A DNA stretch of 64,000 nucleotides from an uncultured Roseobacter sp. GTDB lineage: Bacteria; Pseudomonadota; Alphaproteobacteria; Rhodobacterales; Rhodobacteraceae. The position numbers were made by a program, and so were the translations under genes. The notes below the pieces were generated by a model that worked only from the letters and a program-made list of their open reading frames with translations, ran no database searches and was not told the DNA's origin. The stretch lies in contig CANKZM010000001.1 of NCBI GenBank assembly GCA_947488305.1, positions 310,001-374,000 on the forward strand. Direction: 5' to 3'. Positions 28,401 to 37,362 of this stretch are shown here, piece after piece; the stretch's first letter is position 1; the number at the start of each line of letters is the position of its first letter.

Positions 28401-29648
28401 ATGGCAGTAGGATTGGTCCTTGGGGGTGGCGCCCCCAATTTGCCGCTTATGTCCGGAGCACTTTTGGCACTGGACGATGCGGGTATTGATTTCGATGTTG
28501 TGTCGACGACAGGGGCAGGCATGCTTATCGGTCTGATGTACGCAGCACCCAAAAACGGTGATCGCAAGGCGACACTGCAGGCGACACGAGAAATGGGCGT
28601 GCATGACGCCATTTATAATGTCTTTCCCGTGAACTATAAGATTTTCCACAAGGCCGGACCTTGGGCAGAGGCCTACACGAAGTTCCATCAGACATGGCTG
28701 GCTGCAATGCCACGTGAAAATGAAGCACAGCGCTTTATGTCGGATATCACCCAGTTCTGGATGGCCGCCTTTTGCCCTGGTGACGCGAACCCAAAGCAGA
28801 ATGGGATGTGCCAGCCGCCACCCTGGATTGATCTGGTTGTCGATTTTGAAAAACTAAAGGAATTTGACGGCGAATTTCTGATGTCCGCCTACTGCATCGA
28901 GGACGAAAAAGAGGTCTCGTTCTACAAGAACGAAATCACCTCGGACCATTTCAAGGCGGCCCTCGCCATGCCGTTGATTTATGCGCCTTACAAGATGGAC
29001 GGCAAAACTTATCTTGAAGGGTCGGCCTTCGATACGTTGGCGTTCAGTCCCGGCGAAGTGATGAGCCAGAACCTGATTGATACCGTCATCTACTTTGACG
29101 TCCTGGGCCAACGCAAACTGATTGCGGAGCCGGAAAACCTCTATGATGCATGGGTCCATTCCATCATCAACCCGTTGACGCGCATTGCCGAAATGGATTC
29201 GCAAAACTACGAAAACACCGGCTCAAAACTGGAAAAAGTCGAAGTTCTTCGCATGCCTTTCCGCGACAATATCTCGGAAGAGCAATGGCCCAAGGTTCTG
29301 GATTGGTCTTATTCGAACATGTCGACGCTCTTCGACATCGGATACAAGACGGGAGAGCAGTTCGTCGAGAATTACAAAGAAAAACTGGAAAAGGGCAAGG
29401 AGAATACACCGAAGAAAACGCTCCAGAAACTTCAGGAGGCCGGAGTGCACGACAAGGTTCAGGACATTGTAAAGACCGAGACCAAGAAGAAGTCCCTGAC
29501 CACCAAACAGACCCTTGAGCGTCAATTCAAGAAACTGGCAAAAGATGACACGCAGGATATGCTCAATGCCTTTGCCGCGGCCGCTCAGATGTTCGAACAA
29601 GCTGCTCCCAAGAAGAAACAGCCCGACAAAGACGCTTCCAATGCATAA
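28401..29648 (+). CDS. Patatin-like protein lacking the catalytic dyad
   Basis: 415 residues. The N-terminal half has the patatin lay-out: a glycine loop (GLVLGGGAPNLPLMSG), the nucleophile elbow and a C-terminal 'aSxA.P..f.P' segment (AALAMPLIYAPYKMDG). But the elbow reads TTGAG at 36-40 where GxSxG is expected, so G38 replaces the nucleophilic Ser, and the DGG/DGA motif reads EGS at 206-208. GGGxRG is also changed. The C-terminal 110 residues are Lys/Glu-rich and helical. A lipid acyl hydrolase is therefore unlikely; a binding or regulatory role is inference. It precedes the cyclase/AAA gene by 102 bp. Confidence 0.75.
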   Translation: MAVGLVLGGGAPNLPLMSGALLALDDAGIDFDVVSTTGAGMLIGLMYAAPKNGDRKATLQATREMGVHDAIYNVFPVNYKIFHKAGPWAEAYTKFHQTWLAAMPRENEAQRFMSDITQFWMAAFCPGDANPKQNGMCQPPPWIDLVVDFEKLKEFDGEFLMSAYCIEDEKEVSFYKNEITSDHFKAALAMPLIYAPYKMDGKTYLEGSAFDTLAFSPGEVMSQNLIDTVIYFDVLGQRKLIAEPENLYDAWVHSIINPLTRIAEMDSQNYENTGSKLEKVEVLRMPFRDNISEEQWPKVLDWSYSNMSTLFDIGYKTGEQFVENYKEKLEKGKENTPKKTLQKLQEAGVHDKVQDIVKTETKKKSLTTKQTLERQFKKLAKDDTQDMLNAFAAAAQMFEQAAPKKKQPDKDASNA

Positions 29649-29750
29649 TGCTTCCCACAAGTCTCCACCTGACTTATGCTGCGTGGAAGCCGGTACAGTG
29701 GGCACTATGTTGCACGTAGACTGCACCGCAGAAGGAATTTGAGTGTAGCG

Positions 29751-32700
29751 ATGGAATGTCTTGCTTGTGCAAAGGTCAACCGGCAAGGGCGCCGGTTCTG
29801 CAGCAGCTGCGGCGCTGCACTTCCGGTTGCTTGCCCGTCTTGCGGCTTTGCCAATGAACCGGACGACGCATTCTGCGGCGGATGCGGGAGCGCCATGGCG
29901 GCATCCAGTGGCACAACGGCAGTTGTCAGGAATCCTGGGAACGAGGGGGCACGCCCCTACGCCTTTGAGGGAGACAGGCGCCAACTGACCGTCATGTTTT
30001 GCGACCTTGTGGGGTCAACGATCATTTCCGAGCAACTCGATCCGGAAGAAATGACCGGTTTGCTGACCGCCTACCGCATTGCCTGCGCAGAAGTGGTGGA
30101 GCAGTTCGGCGGGTTTATCGGAAACTTTATGGGCGATGGCCTGCTGATCTATTTTGGATACCCGCAAGCACATGAAGATGACCCGCAGCGTGCGATCCGG
30201 GCGGGCTTGAGCATTATCGCGGCAGTGGAGGAGTTGAACAAGGACTTCTCTGCGCCGGATGTTCGATTGAACGTGCGGATCGGGATCAACACGGGACTTG
30301 TGGTTGCGGCAGATATCGGGGCTGGCGAGCAGCGGGAAAAAATGGCGATTGTCGGCGATACACCCAACATCGCGGCACGGCTGCAGTCTTTGGCTGAACC
30401 CGGGACGGTGGTGATCGGGCGACGTACCCACCGGCTGATCGAAGGGTTGTTTGTATGTGAGCCGCTTGGCGCGCAGACCCTCAAAGGCATTTCGGAACCG
30501 GTCGAGGTTTTCCGGGTTTGCGAAACGACCGAAGCGCGCAGCAGTTTTGAAGCAAAGCTTCAAAAAGGCCTGACACCGATGGCGGGTCGCAACGAAGAAA
30601 TCAGCCTTCTGGTGAACCGTTGGGACCAGGCAAAAGAACGCGAAGGGCAGGTTGTTCTGATCTCCGGTGAGCCGGGTGTCGGTAAATCCCGTGTCCTTCA
30701 GCACTTCCGATCGATCGTGACTGAGCAAAACTGTTCTGCGATCAGTTTCGTGTGCTCAAATTACCGGCAAGACACGCCGTTTCATCCGGTGATCGACTTT
30801 TTTGAACGCACTTTGCAAGCCGATGCGAATGATGCGCCCGAGGCGATGCTGGACAAGCTTGATGCCTTCCTGGAAGACCTTGATCTTGACGTTGCAGAAT
30901 TCGGGTCGCTCCTTGCGGCGATGATGAGTTTGCCTGCGTCGGGCCGTTACAATACCCCTGTTTTGACACTGGAAGATCAGAAGAACAAAACCCTCAAAGC
31001 ACTTGTGTCAGTGACCGAGGCGCTGTCACAAAAGTCGCCCATGCTTATCCTGGTGGAGGACTTGCAATGGGCCGATCATTCTACGGTCGAGTTTCTGGGA
31101 TTGCTGGTTGAGCATGTACGTACGTCGCGTATCCTGGCGGTCTTGGCTTATCGCGCTGATTTCGATCCCCCTTGGAGCAAGCAGCCGAACCTGACAGTCA
31201 TGCGATTGCGGCATTTGAGCCGCCCCGAAAGCATTGAGTTGATCGAAGGTGTCACCGGCGGATGCCCGTTGCCCGAAGAGGTGCTGGACCATATCCTCTC
31301 CAAGACTGATGGGGTTCCGCTGTTTATCGAAGAGCTGACCAAGCTGGTTCTGGAGATGGACTTCCTTGAACTCAAGGATGGACGGTATCACCTGAATGGC
31401 CCGCTTGGTGCGACGGCAATTCCGGACAGTCTTCAGGACTCGCTGATGGCGCGGTTGGACCACTTAGGGACCGCAAAGGAGGCGGCGCAGCTGGCCTCAG
31501 TTCTAGGGCGTACGTTTGGGCACGCCTTGCTGATGGCCGTGACGCAAAAAAGTGAGGAGGCTCTCGACCGCGCGCTGACGCGACTTGTGGATTCGGAACT
31601 CCTCTACCGACGGGGTCTTGCGCCTGAAATTGTCTACGAATTCAAACACGCGCTGGTTAAAGACGCCGCTTACCAAGGGCTGCTGCACAGCAAACGCCGT
31701 CAGTTGCATTTGGAAATTGCAGAAATACTTGAAACGCGGTTTCCGCAGATGTCGGAACGCAGCCCTGAGCTTTTGTCCTACCACTACAAGGCGGCTGGTG
31801 ATGTGGAGAAAGCCATACCCTTCAGTTTCAAGGCTGGGGACGCGGCCGCCGAACGCTATGCGTCAACTGAAGCTTCGGCGCATTATCAGACGGCATTGGA
31901 GATGTCCAAATCCGTGACATCTGTCGAAAAGTCCGCGCGTCTTCAGATCAAGGCCATTTTAAAGTTGGCGAATGTCGCATCTTCACGGGAGCAATTTGAA
32001 CGCAACCTTGGCAATTTGGGCACAGCCCGTGCCTTGGCCGAGAAGATCGACCATCAATACAGACTGTGTCAGATACAATACTGGACGGGTCGGACATATT
32101 ACGTTTTGGGTCGGTTTGGACTGGCGGCTGATCTGGCAAGACACGCACTGGAATTGGCGGAAAAGCTCGGGGATGATGATCAAATGACCTCCGGGCCGGT
32201 CAATTTGCTGGCGCGGGTGCATTGTCTTTTAGGCGAGCCGGTATCGGCAATCAACTATGCCACCCAAAGCGTACGTCAGATGCATGACGTAGGCGACCAT
32301 GTTGAAGAAGCAGCCGTTTCTGGCGTGCTGTCTTTCGCTCTGGCGCAGCATGGCGAGTACCAAAAGGCAATTGATGCGGCAAACCACGGGGTCAAACTCG
32401 CGCAAGAGGTTGAACATCTGCCAACAGTCGCCGCCTGCTTGATGTTTCGTGGATTGGTCAATGGCTGGTTTGGCAGGCTTTCGGATGCAACACCGGACTT
32501 TGAACAAGGACTCTATGTCTGTGAGCAATCTGGCGATGTCTTCCGACGGTATTTGACCCTCGGTTGGCAGGGCGAGGCATGCCTTGTGGCAGGAGAAATC
32601 GTTGCTGCAAGGAACAATTTGGAACAATGTTTGGAATTGGGTTCGAAACTCGGCACCTCTTTCCATCGAGGGGCGTTCGAAGCGTTCCTGGCGAAAGCCT

Positions 32701-33092
32701 TGTTGTCTCAGGGAGAGACCGAAACCGCGATGCGGCTGGGGGAGGCCGCGGTGATTACGGCAACCGAAAGCGGTGAGACCTGGCCGCGTTCCATCGCGCT
32801 TCGTGTCGCGACCGAAGTGCAAATTGCGTCACAGACGCCAGATATCGCCCAAGCGCAGTCTTATATCGCTTCAGCGATTGGTATTCAGACCGAACGACAG
32901 TGCAAATGCGATCTTGCTTGGTCGCATCTTGTGGAAGGTCACGTCCATGCCGCGCGCGGTGCACATGCGGACGCGGTCTCGTCCTATCAGGTGGCGCAAG
33001 GGATGTTTGAGACGCTACAGATTGATCGAGGTATCGAGCTTTCGAAAACAGCTCTGGTGTCGCTCAAGAATGTGATCGCAAGCGCGAGTTGA
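29751..33092 (+). CDS. Zinc ribbon/class III nucleotidyl cyclase/AAA ATPase/TPR protein
   Basis: 1113 residues. Two zinc ribbons at the N-terminus (C3, C6, C17, C20 and C28, C31, C42, C45), then a class III cyclase domain (about 72-260) with metal Asps D85 in MFCDLVGST and D129 in MGDGLL and a GDTPNIAARLQ motif. A P-loop ATPase follows (GEPGVGKS at 306-313; Walker B ILVEDLQWAD), then a long TPR-like helical C-terminus. The lysine before GDG that reads adenine is Asn (NFMGDG), so nucleotide choice or activity is uncertain. ATG 29751 was chosen because CLAC follows immediately. Such proteins are large signal transducers; the ligand and output are unknown. Confidence 0.82.
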   Translation: MECLACAKVNRQGRRFCSSCGAALPVACPSCGFANEPDDAFCGGCGSAMAASSGTTAVVRNPGNEGARPYAFEGDRRQLTVMFCDLVGSTIISEQLDPEEMTGLLTAYRIACAEVVEQFGGFIGNFMGDGLLIYFGYPQAHEDDPQRAIRAGLSIIAAVEELNKDFSAPDVRLNVRIGINTGLVVAADIGAGEQREKMAIVGDTPNIAARLQSLAEPGTVVIGRRTHRLIEGLFVCEPLGAQTLKGISEPVEVFRVCETTEARSSFEAKLQKGLTPMAGRNEEISLLVNRWDQAKEREGQVVLISGEPGVGKSRVLQHFRSIVTEQNCSAISFVCSNYRQDTPFHPVIDFFERTLQADANDAPEAMLDKLDAFLEDLDLDVAEFGSLLAAMMSLPASGRYNTPVLTLEDQKNKTLKALVSVTEALSQKSPMLILVEDLQWADHSTVEFLGLLVEHVRTSRILAVLAYRADFDPPWSKQPNLTVMRLRHLSRPESIELIEGVTGGCPLPEEVLDHILSKTDGVPLFIEELTKLVLEMDFLELKDGRYHLNGPLGATAIPDSLQDSLMARLDHLGTAKEAAQLASVLGRTFGHALLMAVTQKSEEALDRALTRLVDSELLYRRGLAPEIVYEFKHALVKDAAYQGLLHSKRRQLHLEIAEILETRFPQMSERSPELLSYHYKAAGDVEKAIPFSFKAGDAAAERYASTEASAHYQTALEMSKSVTSVEKSARLQIKAILKLANVASSREQFERNLGNLGTARALAEKIDHQYRLCQIQYWTGRTYYVLGRFGLAADLARHALELAEKLGDDDQMTSGPVNLLARVHCLLGEPVSAINYATQSVRQMHDVGDHVEEAAVSGVLSFALAQHGEYQKAIDAANHGVKLAQEVEHLPTVAACLMFRGLVNGWFGRLSDATPDFEQGLYVCEQSGDVFRRYLTLGWQGEACLVAGEIVAARNNLEQCLELGSKLGTSFHRGAFEAFLAKALLSQGETETAMRLGEAAVITATESGETWPRSIALRVATEVQIASQTPDIAQAQSYIASAIGIQTERQCKCDLAWSHLVEGHVHAARGAHADAVSSYQVAQGMFETLQIDRGIELSKTALVSLKNVIASAS

Positions 33093-33184
33093 AAAGGTGT
33101 TGCCGGTCTGCTGACTGAGTGATCGACCCAGCGATAGTATAACGTAAGCAGCTGGGTAGAATTCCGCCAAGTACCCGCAGTTTT

Positions 33185-34213
33185 TCAGCGAGGACGTTCG
33201 ATGCAGGTTTGGCGATCTGCAAGGCTGATTTCGCAATTTGTGCGCTGAACCTCATGATTGTCCTGAATAATCGATTGCGCCAGTTTCTCACCAGCAATCT
33301 GCCCGATTGACCTGGCGGGCAAATGGATAGTGGTAAGGGCTGGTTCCATCTCTTTTGACCCTTTAAAGTCTCCGATACCAATAATGGACAAGGTGTCGGG
33401 TACACTGATGCCCAAACGCCGGGCTGCGTGAATTGCACCAACAGCCAGTATGTCATTGCCACATAGCAAAGCCGTCGGACGCCTTTCAGCCTGCAAAATT
33501 TCACTAACAGCCTCTTTCCCATCCGCGATGCTATAGCGGGCCTCTGTGGTCCATGTGGCAGGCAAGTCAGGGCTGCTTTTCGCCAGCTCGGCCAATGCAC
33601 CTTCGCAGCGGGCGCGGGCACGGTCGTTATCCTCCGTAGGCGGAAAGACCACCGCGATTTCCTGATGCCCCAGGTCGAGAAGATGCCGAGCTGCCATGCG
33701 ACCGGCTTCGTGGTTGTCAACACCGACACAAGAAAGCCTTGAGTGGGCGTCATAGCTCCAAATCGTGATCGCGGGGATACTTTGGCTGTCGATCAACCCG
33801 TAAGTTTCTTCGCTATGATCCACCCCGATCAGCGCCACACCATCTACGCGGTGCTCGAGAAACTTGCGCAACACAGCGTATTCTTTTTCGAGGTCGTATC
33901 CGTGGGACGCCACCATGATGGTGAATCCATGTTCTTCCACGCTGTCGGAGAATGCCTGGATCACTTCTGCAAAAATCGCATTGTCAATCGTCGGGACGAC
34001 CAAGCCGATGGTCCCGCTTCGGATTCCATGCATGGTTTGTGCCGCCCGATTGCGGATATACCCCAGTTTTCGCACCGCTCGGTCGATCTTCTTGCGAGTC
34101 GCTGATTTGACCAGTTCCGGGTGGTTGAAGCTACGGGAAACCGTTGAAATAGACACCCGCGCTGCATTTGCTACAGCGACAATATCGGCATTTTTTCTAA
34201 ATTTCTCAACCAT
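33185..34213 (-). CDS. sauR: LacI-family transcriptional regulator, SauR-like
   Basis: 342 residues. LacI helix-turn-helix near residues 10-30 (DIVAVANAARVSISTVSRSF) and a periplasmic-binding-protein-like effector domain (GTIGLVVPTIDN..F, HLLDLGHQEIAVVF, TALLCGNDILAVGA). It is divergent from a tripartite transporter operon continuing into SauS and SauT genes. In Cupriavidus necator the sulfoacetate genes are controlled by SauR, a LacI-type regulator, so the symbol rests on context and could be wrong in detail. Confidence 0.75.
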   Translation of the reverse strand: MVEKFRKNADIVAVANAARVSISTVSRSFNHPELVKSATRKKIDRAVRKLGYIRNRAAQTMHGIRSGTIGLVVPTIDNAIFAEVIQAFSDSVEEHGFTIMVASHGYDLEKEYAVLRKFLEHRVDGVALIGVDHSEETYGLIDSQSIPAITIWSYDAHSRLSCVGVDNHEAGRMAARHLLDLGHQEIAVVFPPTEDNDRARARCEGALAELAKSSPDLPATWTTEARYSIADGKEAVSEILQAERRPTALLCGNDILAVGAIHAARRLGISVPDTLSIIGIGDFKGSKEMEPALTTIHLPARSIGQIAGEKLAQSIIQDNHEVQRTNCEISLADRQTCIERPR

Positions 34214-34237
34214 ATGAAGGGTGAATCTCGCTCAAAA

Positions 34238-34265
34238 ATGAAAACATTTGCAAAACTATTTTCAT
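34238..34265. promoter_or_regulatory. Candidate LacI-type operator between sauR and the transporter operon
   Basis: TGAAAACATTTGCA at 34239-34252 is a 14 bp imperfect palindrome (10 of 14 symmetric positions) of LacI/GalR style. A wider pair ATGAAAA (34238-34244) and TTTTCAT (34259-34265) frames it. It sits between the divergent starts, 50-77 bp upstream of the tctA-like gene. Confidence 0.45.
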
Positions 34266-34314
34266 TCCCTAGCCTTATAGGTCAAGGAAATCCTGAAGGG
34301 GCTGGGAGGCCTGA

Positions 34315-35826
34315 ATGGAATTTATCTTTTATTTCGGTGACGTGTTCACCCCGATCAACTTCGGTCTGCTTCTGATTGGCACGATTGGGGGGTTGATCCT
34401 TGGGGCAACGCCCGGTCTGTCGCCGACCATGGCTGTTGCACTGCTCATTCCATTTACCTTTCAGCTTGAAGCAACACAGGGCCTAATCCTGCTTGGTGCG
34501 GCCTATACGTCCACGGTGGCGGGCGGCGCAGTTTCGGCGATTTTGCTCAAGATACCGGGCGCGCCTGCCAACATCGCAACAACGCTTGACGGTCACACGA
34601 TGGCGCAAAACGGGCAGGGGACCAAAGCGCTGCAACTGAGTTTCCTGTCGTCGGCAATTGGTGGGATCTTCGGGGTGATGCTGCTGATTTTCCTGACGCC
34701 GGTATTGGCGAAATGGGCACTGGCCTTTGGTCCTTCACATCTGTTCTGGCTGGCCATCCTGGGTGTGACAGTGATTGGAACACTCGACAGCAAGTCGGTG
34801 GTCAAGGGCCTGTTGTCGGGCTGTATCGGGCTTTGGTTGGCCACGATCGGGTTCGACGACATCATGGGCGCACAGCGGTTCATCTTTCACGACGCGCTTG
34901 GAGGTGGCATCAATATCATTGCGGCTCTGATCGGGCTTTTTGCCATCCCTCAGGTGATTTCGATGTTCGCCAAGGGGCGCCAGGATGAGGGCGCGGAAGT
35001 CCTCGAAGTTCAGAAACATTCAATACTGGATGCTTTTCGTGAGTTGTTGCGGTTTCCACGCGCGATGGGGATCGGGATGGCCACCGGGTCGATTATCGGA
35101 TTGATCCCCGGTGTGGGGGGGCAGATCGCTGGCTTGGTGGCGTACGATCAGACCAAAAAATTCTCTCCCGACACAGAGAAATTTGGCAAAGGTCACCCAG
35201 AAGGCGTTATCGCGGCGGAGGCTGCCAACAATGCGATGGTCGGTCCCTCTCTGGTACCGCTCCTGACATTGTCGATCCCGGGGTCCCCAACGGCCGCGGT
35301 CCTTTTGGGTGGCTTGCTGATCCATGGTATCTTTCCCGGGTCGGATCTTTTTGACAATCATCCGGATGTGGCATGGACCTTCATCAACTCGATGCTGATT
35401 GGTCAGGTACTGATGTGTCTCTTCGGTCTCTATGTTGCCGGTCTGGCCGCACGCGTGGCTCAAGTGCCGCAATCCTTGATGGCCGCGGTCGTTCTGGGGC
35501 TCGCTGTGTTTGGAAGCTATTCCGTGCAATCCAGCATGGGAGACGTCTATGTGATGGCCGCGCTGGGGATAATGATGTACTTTCTGGAGCGCTTTGGTTT
35601 CTCGGCAGCACCACTGGTGCTGGGGTTGATCCTCGGGCCGATTGCCGAGTCCAACTTCATTCAAGGGTCAATGATCGCAAATGCAACCGATGGCATGGTG
35701 CCCTATTTCCTGACGGGCGGCCTCAACATCTTCCTGATCGTTGTCGTTGTCGTATCCGTTGCCTACTCCGGGTGGATGGAATTGCGCAGCCGTCGCTTTG
35801 TGTCGAAAGAGGAGTTGATGGTGTGA
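34315..35826 (+). CDS. Tripartite tricarboxylate-type transporter large permease (probable sulfoacetate uptake)
   Basis: 503-residue TctA-family membrane protein with the family motif LGATPGLSPTMAV near residue 30, KIPGAPANIATTLDG and LIPGVGGQIAGLVAYD. It differs clearly from the other TctA at 8.2-9.7 kb. The stop overlaps the small permease start (GTGTGA) by 4 bp. Position in front of SauS/SauT suggests sulfoacetate as substrate, replacing the MFS carrier SauU of C. necator; this is inference. Confidence 0.87.
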   Translation: MEFIFYFGDVFTPINFGLLLIGTIGGLILGATPGLSPTMAVALLIPFTFQLEATQGLILLGAAYTSTVAGGAVSAILLKIPGAPANIATTLDGHTMAQNGQGTKALQLSFLSSAIGGIFGVMLLIFLTPVLAKWALAFGPSHLFWLAILGVTVIGTLDSKSVVKGLLSGCIGLWLATIGFDDIMGAQRFIFHDALGGGINIIAALIGLFAIPQVISMFAKGRQDEGAEVLEVQKHSILDAFRELLRFPRAMGIGMATGSIIGLIPGVGGQIAGLVAYDQTKKFSPDTEKFGKGHPEGVIAAEAANNAMVGPSLVPLLTLSIPGSPTAAVLLGGLLIHGIFPGSDLFDNHPDVAWTFINSMLIGQVLMCLFGLYVAGLAARVAQVPQSLMAAVVLGLAVFGSYSVQSSMGDVYVMAALGIMMYFLERFGFSAAPLVLGLILGPIAESNFIQGSMIANATDGMVPYFLTGGLNIFLIVVVVVSVAYSGWMELRSRRFVSKEELMV

Positions 35827-36293
35827 GCGACATTTCATTGCCCCGCCTTCAGCATATTGTGGCTTCCGCACTAGTGGCATTGGTCGGGGGGTGGGTCACC
35901 TATCTCAGCTACACGCAACAGCCGTCGGAAGCGTTCCTTTTTCCGCGGCTCATTTCGACGGTCTTTCTCGTCCTCGCGCTTTGGACCTTTTTCAAGGCCT
36001 GCTTGGGATGGACCAAGGTCGGGGTCGGTATCTCGGGCCAAGCGTTTCTCCGGATGCTGCCCGGTCTTGCAATCGCCGTGGTCTACGTCTTTTGGGCTGC
36101 GAAGGGGCTTGGGTTCTACACTGCGACCGCAATCACCTTTTTCATCCTGTTCAGTCTTTATGATCCGGCACCCCACAATGCACTGCGGTCCTGGATCAAA
36201 CGCATCATCGGAACGGCAGCATTCACGGCGGTGATGTACGCGCTGTTTGCGGTATTACTGAAAGTCTACACCCCGCGAGAAATCTTTTTTTGA
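35823..36293 (+). CDS. Tripartite tricarboxylate-type transporter small permease
   Basis: 156 residues with four hydrophobic stretches, TctB family profile. GTG 35823 overlaps the large permease stop; longer in-frame starts upstream lie inside that gene. It belongs to the same operon as the binding protein that follows 41 bp later. Confidence 0.8.
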   Translation: MSDISLPRLQHIVASALVALVGGWVTYLSYTQQPSEAFLFPRLISTVFLVLALWTFFKACLGWTKVGVGISGQAFLRMLPGLAIAVVYVFWAAKGLGFYTATAITFFILFSLYDPAPHNALRSWIKRIIGTAAFTAVMYALFAVLLKVYTPREIFF

Positions 36294-36334
36294 AAGATCA
36301 ATGCGGATCAAAAATCCAAGGGAGGAATAATACA

Positions 36335-37300
36335 ATGAAGAAGCTACTTGCAGGAGCCGCACTTGCGGTAATGACGCTCACAGGTGGCGCCGTACTGGCT
36401 GAAGAGAGCTATCCGGAGCGTCCGTTGATGCTCATGGTCAGTTATGGTGCTGGGGGCGCGACTGATTTCCAGGCACGTATCGTGACAATGACGTCCGGCA
36501 ACGAAGACGCGTTAGGCATGCCGATTGCGATCCTGAACAAGCCTGGCGCCGGAGGACGTGTCGGGTGGAACTGGCTGGCCGATCAGGCAGATGCAGACGG
36601 GTATACACTGGGGGCTTACAACGTTCCCCATTTCATCGCGCAGTCGATCAAGGGCGGTGTAAGTTACGGTGTAGATAGCTTCGAGCCAATTGCTAACTGG
36701 GGCGCTGACCCTGCTGTGCTTGTCGTTGGTGCTGACAGTGAATTCAACACGTTGCAGGACGTCGTGGATTTCGCTACCGCAAATCCGGGTAAGCTAACCA
36801 CATCAGGGGCCGGGTTGTTTGTGGGCCACCACATAGCTGCGTTGCAAATGGAAAAAGCAGGCGATTTCAAGATGGCCTACATCCCGACGAAAGGCGGCGG
36901 TGCGGCAGCGATGAAGGCGGTTATCGCGGGTGAAGTATTGGCCGGCATCAATAACCTTTCCGACGCTTTCCGGGCGCGTGAAGCGGGCAACGTCAAAATC
37001 CTCGCCGTTGCGGATCTGGAACGGAATGAATTCCTGCCGGACGTGCCTACGATGAAAGAGGCCGGTTTGGACGTGGACAATGCTTCGGTGAACTTTCGCG
37101 GAATCATGGTGCCAAAGGGCACCCCGCAGCCGATCATCGACAAGCTGGCCGCCACGGTGCCGACAATGTTCGAAAATGGCCGCGTTCAGGGCAAGATGAA
37201 AGCCGGTGGATCACCAATGCACATCATGACCCGCGAGGAAGTACTGGCCATGTGGCAAAAACGTCAGGAAACCCTGAGCGAGCTGTTGGCAGGACTTTAA
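36335..37300 (+). CDS. Tripartite tricarboxylate-type transporter substrate-binding protein
   Basis: 321 residues, signal peptide MKKLLAGAALAVMTLTGGAV cut near LAEE. TctC/Bug hallmarks: YPERPLMLMVSYGAGGATDF clamp, NKPGAGGRVGWNWLA and GSPMHIMTREE. GGAGGA precedes ATG 36335, settling the start against the open frame at 36290. The likely ligand is sulfoacetate or a similar C2 sulfonate, from context only. A hairpin follows the stop. Confidence 0.87.
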   Translation: MKKLLAGAALAVMTLTGGAVLAEESYPERPLMLMVSYGAGGATDFQARIVTMTSGNEDALGMPIAILNKPGAGGRVGWNWLADQADADGYTLGAYNVPHFIAQSIKGGVSYGVDSFEPIANWGADPAVLVVGADSEFNTLQDVVDFATANPGKLTTSGAGLFVGHHIAALQMEKAGDFKMAYIPTKGGGAAAMKAVIAGEVLAGINNLSDAFRAREAGNVKILAVADLERNEFLPDVPTMKEAGLDVDNASVNFRGIMVPKGTPQPIIDKLAATVPTMFENGRVQGKMKAGGSPMHIMTREEVLAMWQKRQETLSELLAGL

Positions 37301-37308
37301 CGGCTCTG

Positions 37309-37338
37309 GCTCCGCCAGGTGTTCTGATCCGGCGGAGC
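37309..37338 (+). terminator. Hairpin between the binding-protein gene and sauS
   Basis: GCTCCGCC (37309-37316) pairs with GGCGGAGC (37331-37338), 8 bp after the binding-protein stop. No T-tract follows. The sauS ribosome site AGGA lies just beyond, so partial termination or mRNA protection is likely. Confidence 0.55.
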
Positions 37339-37362
37339 GTTTCAGTGGACAGGAAAACGACC

